25,528 nt of DNA from a virus. This document shows, piece after piece, positions 1 to 6,882 of the stretch. How positions within the stretch are numbered: position 1 is the stretch's first letter; every line of letters starts with the position of its first letter. A model generated the notes under the pieces. The model was given only the letters and a program-made list of their open reading frames with translations. It was not told the DNA's origin and did not search any database. Made by a program: the position numbers and the translations under genes. The stretch lies in the IMG/VR virus record IMGVR_UViG_3300024520_000457, positions 1-25,528 of that record; one strand, written 5' to 3'.

Positions 1-112
1 TCTATTTAACGAATCAACAGGGACTAATTTACCCGACACAGGAGCAGGTGCAAACAACGGCACTTTAACAAACTTTGCAGACCCGGATGCTAACTGGGTA
101 TCAAGATTATGA
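1..112 (+). CDS. 3' end of a LamG-like (concanavalin-type) protein, partial
   Basis: Only the last 36 codons are in the window, read in frame 2 and stopped by TGA at 110-112. The visible tail contains NNGTLTNF followed by DPDANWV. An 'N-N-G-T-L-T-N' stretch is typical of LamG/concanavalin A-like jelly-roll domains ('GNNGTLTN'), often found in phage tail or surface adhesins. The stop overlaps the next start (ATGA at 109-112), which suggests translational coupling. The next-but-one gene is another protein of this fold, so this end of the operon probably encodes carbohydrate-binding virion parts. The family call rests on one short motif. Confidence 0.5.
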   Translation, partial: LFNESTGTNLPDTGAGANNGTLTNFADPDANWVSRL

Positions 113-471
113 CACATAAATATGGATTAGTAATTGGTAAGGTAGAAAGTGATTTAAAGAAATCATTTAAGGTAGTAACTTCCACGAAAATGAAATATCC
201 ATTTGCTGGAAAAGGAGTAATGAAAATTGGTGCAATCGAAAAGGAGTATAGTGATAATCTTGAATTTCATATTGTTGAAAGTTTGAATTGGGGATCATCG
301 CACGACAAGATTGTAAATGATGCCAAGGTTAAATGGAACACCGAAAATCCGCTAAGAAAAGTCCCTGTTGATTTGCAGTTGATCTTTACATATGGAGAAA
401 GAAGAAAAGTTTGGGATCAAGTAAAAGAAAGGAAAGTAACATTAGAAGCAGCATCAGTAATAAAGAAATAA
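109..471 (+). CDS. Hypothetical protein, 120 aa
   Basis: A 120-residue basic protein that I do not recognise. It begins MTHKYGLVIGK and has alternating hydrophobic and charged residues suggesting a small soluble alpha/beta protein. There is no signal peptide, membrane segment or clear motif; the end is lysine-rich (VKERKVTLEAASVIKK). The start overlaps the upstream stop by 4 bases (ATGA), so it is probably translated by coupling to the upstream LamG-like gene. Its place between two adhesin-like genes suggests an accessory or assembly role for these surface proteins, but that is inference only. Confidence 0.7.
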   Translation: MTHKYGLVIGKVESDLKKSFKVVTSTKMKYPFAGKGVMKIGAIEKEYSDNLEFHIVESLNWGSSHDKIVNDAKVKWNTENPLRKVPVDLQLIFTYGERRKVWDQVKERKVTLEAASVIKK

Positions 472-492
472 GAAAGCCAGAATTAGAAGCTA

Positions 493-1353
493 ATGAAGAA
501 GTCATCTAAAAGACCTGTAATTTGTAGCCCTCCTTTCAGTCCTTTGAATAGTGGAGAGAATGGAGGTGTTGCAGGTGGCGTTCTTTGGGACCCATCTAAT
601 TTATCATCAGGGTTAATAGCGTGGTATGATGTCTCTTTATTGGATTGGAAAACATCGGTAGCTCAGGATTATTTAACATTTAATGCAGCAAAAGTTAGTC
701 AATGTGATGATAGGAGCGGGAACCTTAATCATGTAACACAAGGATCAGGAGCTAACCAACCACCAATTTCAACGCTAGGAGGCCAAAGGTTTATTGATTT
801 TGAGGCTGGGGATTTTTTAGACAAGTCTGCATATGTAGGAGGTAATTTATCACAACCGACCAGTGTTTGTTATTTAGTGTTACAAAATAATTCAGGAGGT
901 AACCCTACTACATTTCAGAATGATGTAGCTGCTGATGCTGAAAAACATTTGTTATGGACAAATTCAGGGACATCAAAAATTACAATGTTTGCAGGAGGAT
1001 CACATGTTCCAACAACAAGAGATGCAGACCTAGTAAATTACGCTAGTTACATAGCAGAATTTAATGAAGCAAGCAGTAAATTTTATTATAACGATACTGA
1101 TAATTCACCTGTTGGGGATATTGGAAGTAGTACATGGAAAGGTGTGAGGATTAATACAAATTTTGCAAATGGAGCAAGTGCAGTGTTATCATTAATTGAT
1201 TTTGTGATCATTAATAAAACATTATCATTAGACGAAAGACAAAGAATACAGGGATATTTTGCATGGAAATTAAATACACAATACGGAGATAGTACAATCG
1301 TAGACAATTTAGCAGCCGACCACCCATATAAAGCAGCAGCACCAACGGTATGA
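493..1353 (+). CDS. LamG/concanavalin A-like lectin-fold phage surface protein
   Basis: A 286-residue protein with features of LamG/concanavalin-like jelly-roll domains: GLIAWYDVSLLD (about residues 40-51), a C-DDRSGNLNHVTQ stretch (about 75-88), QPP then FIDFEAGDFLD, and a C-terminal LSLDERQRIQGYFAWKLN followed by HPYKA. The order 'LS-x-x-E-R-x-x-I-x-GY-x-AWK ... HPY' is typical of this family in phages and marine bacteria. Proteins of this kind bind glycans and decorate tails, fibres or capsids. The N-terminus, with repeated Pro, Ser and Gly, may be a flexible linker or attachment segment. No catalytic residues are evident, so binding is more likely than hydrolysis. The TGA stop overlaps the first copy of the 25 bp duplication. 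Confidence 0.75.
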   Translation: MKKSSKRPVICSPPFSPLNSGENGGVAGGVLWDPSNLSSGLIAWYDVSLLDWKTSVAQDYLTFNAAKVSQCDDRSGNLNHVTQGSGANQPPISTLGGQRFIDFEAGDFLDKSAYVGGNLSQPTSVCYLVLQNNSGGNPTTFQNDVAADAEKHLLWTNSGTSKITMFAGGSHVPTTRDADLVNYASYIAEFNEASSKFYYNDTDNSPVGDIGSSTWKGVRINTNFANGASAVLSLIDFVIINKTLSLDERQRIQGYFAWKLNTQYGDSTIVDNLAADHPYKAAAPTV

Positions 1354-1399
1354 AACTAATTAAATCAAATAGTTATGAAACTAATTAAATCAAATAGTT
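1350..1399 (+). repeat. Perfect 25 bp tandem duplication over a gene start
   Basis: A 25-base unit beginning ATGAAACTAATTAAATC occurs at 1350-1374 and again, identically, at 1375-1399. The first ATG overlaps the TGA of the upstream gene (ATGA), the usual coupling arrangement in this operon. Because 25 is not a multiple of 3, starting at the first ATG gives only a 12-codon peptide ending at TAA (1386-1388), while the second ATG opens the 129-codon gene. The duplication therefore seems to have separated the gene from its coupled start. Confidence 0.95.
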
Positions 1400-1764
1400 G
1401 TGAAGCAATCCAAAGAATAATATGGTATTATGGAAACATTCATTTTAAGGATAGAATTGATTTTGGTTTGTTGCCTACATATCACGAAGTAGTACCGGCA
1501 TTAATTACAGCAACAGAACTTAAAGCCTTATATGGAGCCTCTAAACAGTTTCTAAATTGCACTATTGACGAGGTATGGGAACAGAGCTATAATAGAAAAC
1601 TAGGAACGCATAAGGGGGAATGGCGCACAGATTTTGAAGGCGTTACTGATAATTGGAGTATACCACAAGAATATGAAGATAGTTTTGTTATTTCCTGCCC
1701 TGATAATATTACAGATTATGATTTAAGTGCTTATTCTTATACGATAATTGATGGAACAGTATAG
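1375..1764 (+). CDS. Hypothetical protein, 129 aa
   Basis: I do not recognise this 129-residue acidic protein. It starts MKLIKSNSCEAIQRIIWYYG and is rich in aromatic residues (Tyr, Trp, Phe) with no membrane segment or signal peptide. The chosen start is the ATG in the second copy of the 25 bp duplication; the ATG in the first copy is out of frame. No Shine-Dalgarno is visible, so translation may depend on reinitiation after the 12-codon peptide of the first copy. Its end overlaps the next small gene by 14 bases. By position it belongs to the adhesin/lysis end of the operon. Confidence 0.65.
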   Translation: MKLIKSNSCEAIQRIIWYYGNIHFKDRIDFGLLPTYHEVVPALITATELKALYGASKQFLNCTIDEVWEQSYNRKLGTHKGEWRTDFEGVTDNWSIPQEYEDSFVISCPDNITDYDLSAYSYTIIDGTV

Positions 1765-1918
1765 ACTAGGTAAAACACCTATTGAAATGCCTACAGGCTG
1801 GCACGATGTCAACTACAATAAAGCTATCAAAATACTAACCGAAGATTTAAACGAGATTCAAACGCTTGCTTTGTTGACAGGTAGGAGTGAGAAAGAAATA
1901 AGAACACAGCTAACATAG
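1751..1918 (+). CDS. Small hypothetical protein, 55 aa
   Basis: A short gene starting MEQYRLGKTPIEMPTGWHDV and ending TGRSEKEIRTQLT, stopped by TAG at 1916-1918. It starts inside the end of the previous gene and stops 4 bases before the next ATG, so it fits the packed operon exactly and is likely real. The 'P-T-x-W-x-x-V' start followed by a helical stretch with 'LALLTG' looks like the N-terminal part of small proteins I have seen in Bacteroidota phages, but I cannot name the family. It may be a truncated relative of a longer protein. Confidence 0.6.
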   Translation: MEQYRLGKTPIEMPTGWHDVNYNKAIKILTEDLNEIQTLALLTGRSEKEIRTQLT

Positions 1919-1922
1919 GAAA

Positions 1923-2345
1923 ATGGAAAATCTCATTGATCACTTAAAAACTTGGGACTGGGAGTGGGCTGCTTCTGCTGCTACCGCGGTGGTGACTTTC
2001 TTTGGTTGGAAAAAAGGAGGGAAGTATCTGAAGCGAAAGCAGCAGGAGAAAGTTGACTCATCCCAAAACGAAAGGATGAATGAAATGGAAAAAGAAATGG
2101 AACAAAAAATCAAAGACTTATCGGACAAGATTGATGCCAATGGTGAGGCTGATAAGGAAAGAGGTCTAGCAGACAAAGCTCGCTCGGACACAATCATGAA
2201 ATCATTGGAGAGGATAGAAGGAAATCAAGCTAGAATGGGAGAAGACATTCAAACCAATTGGAATAAGTACATGGAAGATCGGGTGAAAGATAAGGAGGAG
2301 TTGGTAAAATATTTTCAAGGCAAAGCAGCCAAAACAGGAACATGA
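1923..2345 (+). CDS. Membrane-anchored coiled-coil protein, holin- or spanin-like
   Basis: The 140-residue protein has a short hydrophobic segment near the N-terminus (about residues 13-29, AASAATAVVTFFGW), then a basic patch (KKGGKYLKRKQQEK), then a long charged helical region (about 40-120) with heptad-like spacing, probably a coiled coil. This one-anchor plus coiled-coil layout occurs in phage lysis cassettes, as holins, spanin-like proteins or regulators. The 4-base overlap with the amidase gene (ATGA at 2342-2345) supports a lysis role. With a single segment it would not be a classical multi-span holin. The function is inferred from layout and context. Confidence 0.6.
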   Translation: MENLIDHLKTWDWEWAASAATAVVTFFGWKKGGKYLKRKQQEKVDSSQNERMNEMEKEMEQKIKDLSDKIDANGEADKERGLADKARSDTIMKSLERIEGNQARMGEDIQTNWNKYMEDRVKDKEELVKYFQGKAAKTGT

Positions 2346-2800
2346 ATAAAGTAGACATACCATCACAGTATGGGGGAGGTCCTCAGAAACCAGACAGGGG
2401 TATTATTCATGCCCATGGTGAATTTATTGAAGCTGGTGAAATAGATTACTTCGCAAAAGATTGGCTGGATAAGTTAGAAGTATCAGCACATTATTTAGTC
2501 ACTCCATCGGGTGTGATAATTGTATGTCGTGATATTTTTAAAATTGCTTGGCATGCTAAAGGACATAATACGAATACGGTAGGGATTGAAATATTGGTAG
2601 CAGGAGTTCATACTTATGGAACATTTTTGGAGAAGATTAAGAAGCCTTATATGTTCGGAGATCAGTATACAGCATTGGTGGGTCTTTGCAAGGAACTCAA
2701 TCTCCCTAAGTGGGAAAGACATTCTGATGTAAGTCCCGGTCGTAAGTTTGATCCGGGTGATGGATTAGATTGGAAAACATTAATGAGTGATATAAAATAA
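2342..2800 (+). CDS. N-acetylmuramoyl-L-alanine amidase, phage endolysin (Amidase_2 type)
   Basis: The 152-residue protein matches the single-domain zinc amidases (T7 lysozyme/PGRP fold) that cut the bond between N-acetylmuramic acid and L-alanine in peptidoglycan. Visible features are the first zinc ligand in GIIHAHGE (His23 most likely, His25 possible), SAHYLVTPSG (48-57), WHAKGHN (70-76), the conserved GIEI (81-84), and the C-terminal RHSDVSPGRKFDPG (126-139), in which His127 and Asp137 fit the remaining zinc ligands. There is no signal peptide, so export would need a holin from a neighbouring gene. The length is typical of single-domain endolysins. Confidence 0.92.
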   Translation: MNKVDIPSQYGGGPQKPDRGIIHAHGEFIEAGEIDYFAKDWLDKLEVSAHYLVTPSGVIIVCRDIFKIAWHAKGHNTNTVGIEILVAGVHTYGTFLEKIKKPYMFGDQYTALVGLCKELNLPKWERHSDVSPGRKFDPGDGLDWKTLMSDIK

Positions 2801-2805
2801 AAATT

Positions 2806-3057
2806 ATGAAAAAGAAATTCAAAGACACAAAGGTAGGCGGTCTCCTCAAAGGATTAGTAGGAGGAGCATTGAATACATTACCTTTCCCGACCAATTTTTT
2901 AAAGTTGGATAGGGATGGTGATGGCAAAGTCACATTAAAGGACTTCAAACCGATTGAGCTGGCAGGAGGAGTGGGCATACTTGCTTTCTTACTGTATTTT
3001 AAAATCGTTGATTTAAATCAGATACTTGAGTTAATAAAAGCGCTCACAGGGGGTTAG
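2806..3057 (+). CDS. Small membrane protein with an EF-hand-like calcium loop, holin candidate
   Basis: An 83-residue protein. The N-terminus (FKDTKVGGLLKGLVGGAL) resembles small lysis-block proteins of Bacteroidota phages that start 'KDTKVGKFL'. Residues 35-46, DRDGDGKVTLKD, fit a calcium-binding EF-hand/dockerin loop: Asp at positions 1, 3 and 5, Gly at 6, a hydrophobic residue at 8, Asp at 12. A hydrophobic segment follows (about 51-70, ELAGGVGILAFLLYFKIVDL), then an amphipathic end. Coming directly after the endolysin, it is the best holin candidate in the window. The calcium site is predicted from the loop only; a second EF-hand is absent. Confidence 0.65.
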   Translation: MKKKFKDTKVGGLLKGLVGGALNTLPFPTNFLKLDRDGDGKVTLKDFKPIELAGGVGILAFLLYFKIVDLNQILELIKALTGG

Positions 3058-3075
3058 TTTATTACTTGTTAATTT

Positions 3076-3091
3076 TAAGGAGGGAAACATG
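3076..3091 (+). promoter_or_regulatory. Strong Shine-Dalgarno before the protease/scaffold gene
   Basis: AAGGAGGGAAACATG precedes the start at 3089. It is a full Shine-Dalgarno at good spacing, unlike most genes here, and it fixes the start codon. Similar sites precede 4659 (AGGAGGTAAAAAATG) and 13951 (AAAGGAGTATTTTATG). Confidence 0.8.
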
Positions 3092-4648
3092 AAACCATTA
3101 ATATATAATCTTTCAGAAATTGGATATCAACTTCGGACTGAATTACGACGTGGTAGAGAGCATTGGATTTTACCTGTGGTGATGATGGTAGAAGGAGTTC
3201 ATAACGGAAGTCGTGGACCATTACTTTATTCATTAGAGGAGATGCAGAGAGCACCTAGTGAGTGGAATGGAGTTCCGATTACTATTGGTCATCCCACAAG
3301 AGAGAGTGGAGACTATGTTTCTATCAATGATCTTCCTACAGGACCTAATATCGTTGGTCAGATTGAGAATGCAATTATATCTGATGATAAATTGAAAGCT
3401 GACGCTTGTATTGATATACAGGTACTCCAAGAGACTTCCGCAGATGCTTATGAATATATCAAGGAAGGGAAAGCTTTGGAAGTCAGTACTGGGATGCAGG
3501 CTACAGAAGTCCCAGAAAGTGGAGATTGGAATAATGAAGAGTACAGAGCAATAGCCACAAATTTTTCTCCTGATCATCTAGCACTTTTACCAAATTCGGT
3601 AGGGGCTTGTAGTTGGGATGATGGATGTGGTATACGAAATCAGAAATTAAACAAGAAAGGAGAAATAGCAAATGAAATGAAAGAGTTAAAAGACATGAAT
3701 ACTGGTGAATTCAAGGAATACATGATCAGTAATTCGCTCGTCCCTCTTCCAGTGGTAGAACCCACTTTATTAGAGGAAGTAGGGTTTCGAGAAGTAATGC
3801 AGAATATCCAACAGAAGTTGGACCAACTGGATAATAGCTTACGGGCTCATTATTTGGAGGAGGTTTTTAATGAAAGTTTTGTTTACCGGGTTCATAATAG
3901 GGAGAACGGAGAAACAGAATTTTTCTTGAGATCATATACTGTAGGTGAGGATGGGTCAGTTGATTTTGAAGGAGATCCAACTCAGGTGAGGAAGGAGACT
4001 TCCTTTGTTAGTTTAAGTGATAAGTTGAAAAGAACTAAATTTGAAAAAGTTGATAATAAAATGACGAGAACAAAGAACGCAAGTCCTTGCGCCATTACTT
4101 CGCTGATTGAAAATGAAGCGACTCAGTGGACAGAGGACGATCGGAAATGGTTGGAGACATTGGAAGGAGATCAATTAGCTAAATTCGCTCCGAAAGAAGT
4201 GGAGAAGGCAGTTGAGATTACAGAAAATAAAGCAACCACAGATAAGCCTTCCAAGGAGGAGGATAAATCTGAAAAGAAAGATGAGGGTTTGGCTCTCAAT
4301 GGTAAGACGATTGAGGAAACTGTAAAAGGGATTCTTAATGCTGAGACTGATCCTGAAAAAGCAATTGAGCTTATGCCCAAGGCTTTGCAGAATCAGTTGA
4401 AAGCTGGATTAAAGATGCATCAAGATAAGCGAGCAAGCTTGATTAATGGGATTGTAAAAAATTCCAAGTTTGTTGAAGCTAATCTGACTGGATGGGCTGA
4501 TGAGGATTTGGAAAACCTCCATGAGTCAGTAGTTCCGGAGAATGTTGATTATTCAGCGAATGGTGGTGGTACAGTTGTTAATTCTGGTGATGCTGGAACT
4601 GACGGTGTATCTATGTTAAACATTCCTAAGAAAAAGGAAGAAAAATAG
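3089..4648 (+). CDS. DUF2213-type prohead protease fused to a scaffold-like region
   Basis: The 519-residue protein has an N-terminal part (about residues 30-185) like DUF2213 phage proteins: VMMVEGVHNG, WNGVPITIGHPT (59-70), IVGQIENA, ALEVSTGM (129-136), SPDHLALLPNSVGACSWDDG (160-179). In this family, which sits just before capsid genes, a protease role in head maturation is suggested; His68 and Ser133 are candidate active-site residues, by analogy only. From about residue 190 the protein is charged and helical with a Lys/Glu-rich linker (about 385-405), as in scaffold domains. Protease and scaffold fused in one chain, followed by decoration and capsid genes, fits a HK97-like head. Confidence 0.75.
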   Translation: MKPLIYNLSEIGYQLRTELRRGREHWILPVVMMVEGVHNGSRGPLLYSLEEMQRAPSEWNGVPITIGHPTRESGDYVSINDLPTGPNIVGQIENAIISDDKLKADACIDIQVLQETSADAYEYIKEGKALEVSTGMQATEVPESGDWNNEEYRAIATNFSPDHLALLPNSVGACSWDDGCGIRNQKLNKKGEIANEMKELKDMNTGEFKEYMISNSLVPLPVVEPTLLEEVGFREVMQNIQQKLDQLDNSLRAHYLEEVFNESFVYRVHNRENGETEFFLRSYTVGEDGSVDFEGDPTQVRKETSFVSLSDKLKRTKFEKVDNKMTRTKNASPCAITSLIENEATQWTEDDRKWLETLEGDQLAKFAPKEVEKAVEITENKATTDKPSKEEDKSEKKDEGLALNGKTIEETVKGILNAETDPEKAIELMPKALQNQLKAGLKMHQDKRASLINGIVKNSKFVEANLTGWADEDLENLHESVVPENVDYSANGGGTVVNSGDAGTDGVSMLNIPKKKEEK

Positions 4649-4658
4649 GAGGTAAAAA

Positions 4659-5114
4659 ATGGCTAAAAATACAATTAAAGTCAAATCGTACTCCAACATA
4701 CAGGATCAGAAAGTAGCCACAGCGGTTGCGATTACTCCGGGTATGTTGTTAGAGAGAACTTCCGGCGATCTGGTACAAGCACACTCCACAGCGGGTGGTC
4801 CTTGTTTTCCTATGTTTGCTTTGGAAGATGCATATCAGGGAAAGAAGATCACTGATAATTATGCCGTGTCAGTTCCAATACATTGTTGGATTCCGACTCG
4901 TGGTGATATTGTTTATGCAATATTGGATGATGCTTCAAGTGTGTCAGCAGTGACCATAGGAGCATTTGTTGAATCAGCTGGAGATGGAAGGCTCAGGATT
5001 TTAACTCCTGCTCAGTCTAGTGTTTCTGTTGCTGAGTTTGCTGCAAATGTTGTAGGCCGTGCTCTTGAAGCACAATCCACAGCAGCTGGTCGTTTTTTAA
5101 TTGAAGCATACTAA
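4659..5114 (+). CDS. Head decoration (capsid cement) protein
   Basis: The 151-residue protein has the composition and position of a capsid decoration protein: small, beta-rich, many Ala/Gly/Val/Thr residues, no charged helical regions, between the protease/scaffold and the major capsid gene. PGMLLERTSGDLVQAHSTAG (27-46) and RGDIVYAILDDASSV (about 86-100) resemble the 'L-V-x-a-G-x-x-V' beta-barrel pattern of decoration proteins such as the DUF2190 type. Such proteins trimerise on the outside of the capsid and stabilise it. The strong Shine-Dalgarno (AGGAGG, 7 bases before ATG) fits a high-copy virion protein. It is a possible glycan acceptor for the module downstream, which is speculation. Confidence 0.65.
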   Translation: MAKNTIKVKSYSNIQDQKVATAVAITPGMLLERTSGDLVQAHSTAGGPCFPMFALEDAYQGKKITDNYAVSVPIHCWIPTRGDIVYAILDDASSVSAVTIGAFVESAGDGRLRILTPAQSSVSVAEFAANVVGRALEAQSTAAGRFLIEAY

Positions 5115-5126
5115 AATTATATAAAG

Positions 5127-6176
5127 ATGAAAAAATTAGAAAAAGCTGGTAATTTGTTAGCAGGTAGAGGAACCGACCCCGGTTCAATGAGACCCTTTAT
5201 TGGGAATGACGGTAATGCCTATGTCATGGCATTTAATGGAGGAGATAAGTACGATGAAAAGAACTACACTCAAGTCCAAGTTGATAATGCTGTTTTGAGA
5301 TATGATGAATGGCGGTCATTGGATGATGCAGTTGTGAAAGTTGCAGAACAACGTCTTGTAGGATTCGACGATCTGAGATCATATGGTTTAGTTCATCCAT
5401 TGGCGAATGCTATGGGAACAACTGTACTCACTTGGGAGAATATGAGCGATGCAATGGAAGCCACAGTTTCTATTGATCCAGTCCAAAGGGACAAAGGTGA
5501 TCAAGTTGATTTTGAAACTCAGCACATCCCTATCCCTGTAATCCATTCTGGTTATTCTTTAAGCGATAGAATTTTACAAGAATCTAGAAATCGTGGAAAC
5601 GGTCTGGATACTGTAAATGCTGAGAGAGCAGCCCGGAAGGTAGCAGAGAAGATGGAGGATATGTTATTCGGAGCAACTTCATTATTGACTTATGGTGGTG
5701 GTACTATTTATACTTATATCACTCATCCTGATGTTAATGATGTAACATTGTCAACCAATTGGGATGCTTCAGCAAAAACTCCTGCTCAAATATTGGCGGA
5801 TGTTATTGCAATGAAAGCAGCTCTGATTGCTGATCGTTACTACGGACCATATGTTCTTTATATTCCTTCCAGTTATGACACTGTGATGGATGAGGATTAC
5901 GATGTGGCTGGTACTTCTTTGCAGACAATCAAAGCAAGGATTGAAGCTATTTCTGGGATTGATAAGGTCGTAGTCGTTGATAGATTACCAGATGACAAAT
6001 GTGTCATGGTAACTATGAGGAGTGATGTTGTTGATCTAGTAGATGGAATGCCAATTCAGAATGTCCAGTGGGATACAGAAGGTGGTTTTATTCATAATTA
6101 CAAAGTGATGGCTATCCAAGTTCCTAGAGTTCGAAGCGAGTATGGAAATCGTTCAGGTATAGCCTTGCTGGCTTAA
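5127..6176 (+). CDS. Major capsid protein, HK97 fold
   Basis: The 349-residue protein resembles HK97-fold capsid proteins of the encapsulin-like group: HPLANAMGTTVLTWENM, a middle stretch IPVIHSGYSLSDRILQESRN and AARKVAEKMEDMLFG, then DVIAMKAALIADRYYGPYVL with YIPSSYDTVMDEDY and a C-terminal DLVDGMPIQNVQWDTEGGF followed by VPRVRSEYGNRSGIALLA. Length and neighbours (scaffold/protease, decoration) agree. No obvious N-terminal delta domain is present, consistent with a separate scaffold in the upstream gene. No Shine-Dalgarno is visible before ATG; the leader is ATTATATAAAG. An A/T-rich hairpin follows the gene. Confidence 0.88.
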   Translation: MKKLEKAGNLLAGRGTDPGSMRPFIGNDGNAYVMAFNGGDKYDEKNYTQVQVDNAVLRYDEWRSLDDAVVKVAEQRLVGFDDLRSYGLVHPLANAMGTTVLTWENMSDAMEATVSIDPVQRDKGDQVDFETQHIPIPVIHSGYSLSDRILQESRNRGNGLDTVNAERAARKVAEKMEDMLFGATSLLTYGGGTIYTYITHPDVNDVTLSTNWDASAKTPAQILADVIAMKAALIADRYYGPYVLYIPSSYDTVMDEDYDVAGTSLQTIKARIEAISGIDKVVVVDRLPDDKCVMVTMRSDVVDLVDGMPIQNVQWDTEGGFIHNYKVMAIQVPRVRSEYGNRSGIALLA

Positions 6177-6223
6177 TTTTGAAACTTAAATAACTAATCA
6201 AGTTATTTTTAAATTGGATTAAG
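6174..6223 (+). promoter_or_regulatory. A/T-rich spacer after the capsid gene: TAnnTTTG motif and weak hairpin
   Basis: TAATTTTG (6174-6181) fits the TAnnTTTG -7 element of Bacteroidota promoters, but no good TTG lies at the usual upstream distance. It is followed by a 7 bp inverted repeat, AATAACT (6189-6195) and AGTTATT (6201-6207), loop AATCA, then three more Ts. This may be a weak attenuator that lets the capsid gene be expressed above the genes downstream. A very similar arrangement follows the tail tube gene. Confidence 0.4.
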
Positions 6224-6490
6224 ATGGAAAAGAAAAATTTTGATATACGCAAGCCCTTATGGAAAAAGATAGCTCGTGGTTCTGTTGCTTTGAAGAGGGA
6301 TTGGAGAGTTGAATGTGGTGATGTAATTCATGCGACAAAAAGTGATCTGGGAAAGTATGTTGATGAGTTTGAATTGGTAGCTGTAAAGAAGCCAAAGGCT
6401 AAGAAGAAAGTTATCAAGAAGAAAGCTCCAGCTAAGAAGAAAGCTCCAGCTAAGAAAAAAGTGACAAAACCTAAATCATTAAACAAATGA
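6224..6490 (+). CDS. Small protein with a lysine-rich repeat tail, paralogue of the next gene
   Basis: An 88-residue basic protein. Residues 1-60 form a small domain (KPLWKKIARGSVALKRDW, then GDVIHATKSDLGKYVDEFEL). The rest is a low-complexity Lys/Ala/Pro tail built of KKAPA units, like histone H1 or DNA-binding tails. An 18-base unit (AAGAAGAAAGCTCCAGCT) is repeated exactly in tandem at 6416-6433 and 6434-6451. The N-terminal domain resembles small post-capsid proteins whose core reads 'G-D-x-I ... G-x-x-V', and matches the next gene's N-terminus. The tail could bind DNA or the acidic capsid interior; this is not proven. Confidence 0.7.
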   Translation: MEKKNFDIRKPLWKKIARGSVALKRDWRVECGDVIHATKSDLGKYVDEFELVAVKKPKAKKKVIKKKAPAKKKAPAKKKVTKPKSLNK

Positions 6491-6882
6491 AAAGGACAAA
6501 AAAAGAATCTTCTAAGCCCTTATATCGAAAGATAACAAGAGGGACATTACACTTGCGGGATAAGGATAATCATAGAATAAAGCCGAAGCAAGAAATTCGA
6601 GCCACTCCTGAGGAATTGGGAAAGTGGATTGATGAGTTTGAATTGATTCGAAATGCTGATGGATCTTTGCCCAAAGGAGGGAAGAAGAAAGGGGAAAAGA
6701 AAAAAGAGAAAAAGAAAGAGGCTCCTGCTAAAATTTTTGATACTTACACTGTTGAGCATATTGAGGAGGGATGGTACAATGTATTGTCCTCTTCTGGAAA
6801 TGTTATGAATGAGAGTAAGTTGAGAGAAGCTGACGCTAAAGATTTAAAAGCTCAGTTAGAAGAGGAGACCACTGGAACATAA
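6487..6882 (+). CDS. Paralogue of the previous gene with a lysine-rich linker and extra C-terminal domain
   Basis: A 131-residue protein. Residues 11-55 align with the upstream gene: KPLYRKITRGTLHLRDKD, then IRATPEELGKWIDEFELI, against KPLWKKIARGSVALKRDW and IHATKSDLGKYVDEFELV. A Lys/Glu/Gly-rich linker (about 62-80) follows, then a second small domain (TYTVEHIEEGWYNVLSS..NVMNESKLREADAK) that the paralogue lacks. The start overlaps the previous stop by 4 bases and the stop overlaps the next start by 1 (TAATG). This looks like tandem duplication and divergence of a minor head protein; its role is unknown. It links the head block directly to the carbohydrate module. Confidence 0.7.
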   Translation: MKRTKKESSKPLYRKITRGTLHLRDKDNHRIKPKQEIRATPEELGKWIDEFELIRNADGSLPKGGKKKGEKKKEKKKEAPAKIFDTYTVEHIEEGWYNVLSSSGNVMNESKLREADAKDLKAQLEEETTGT

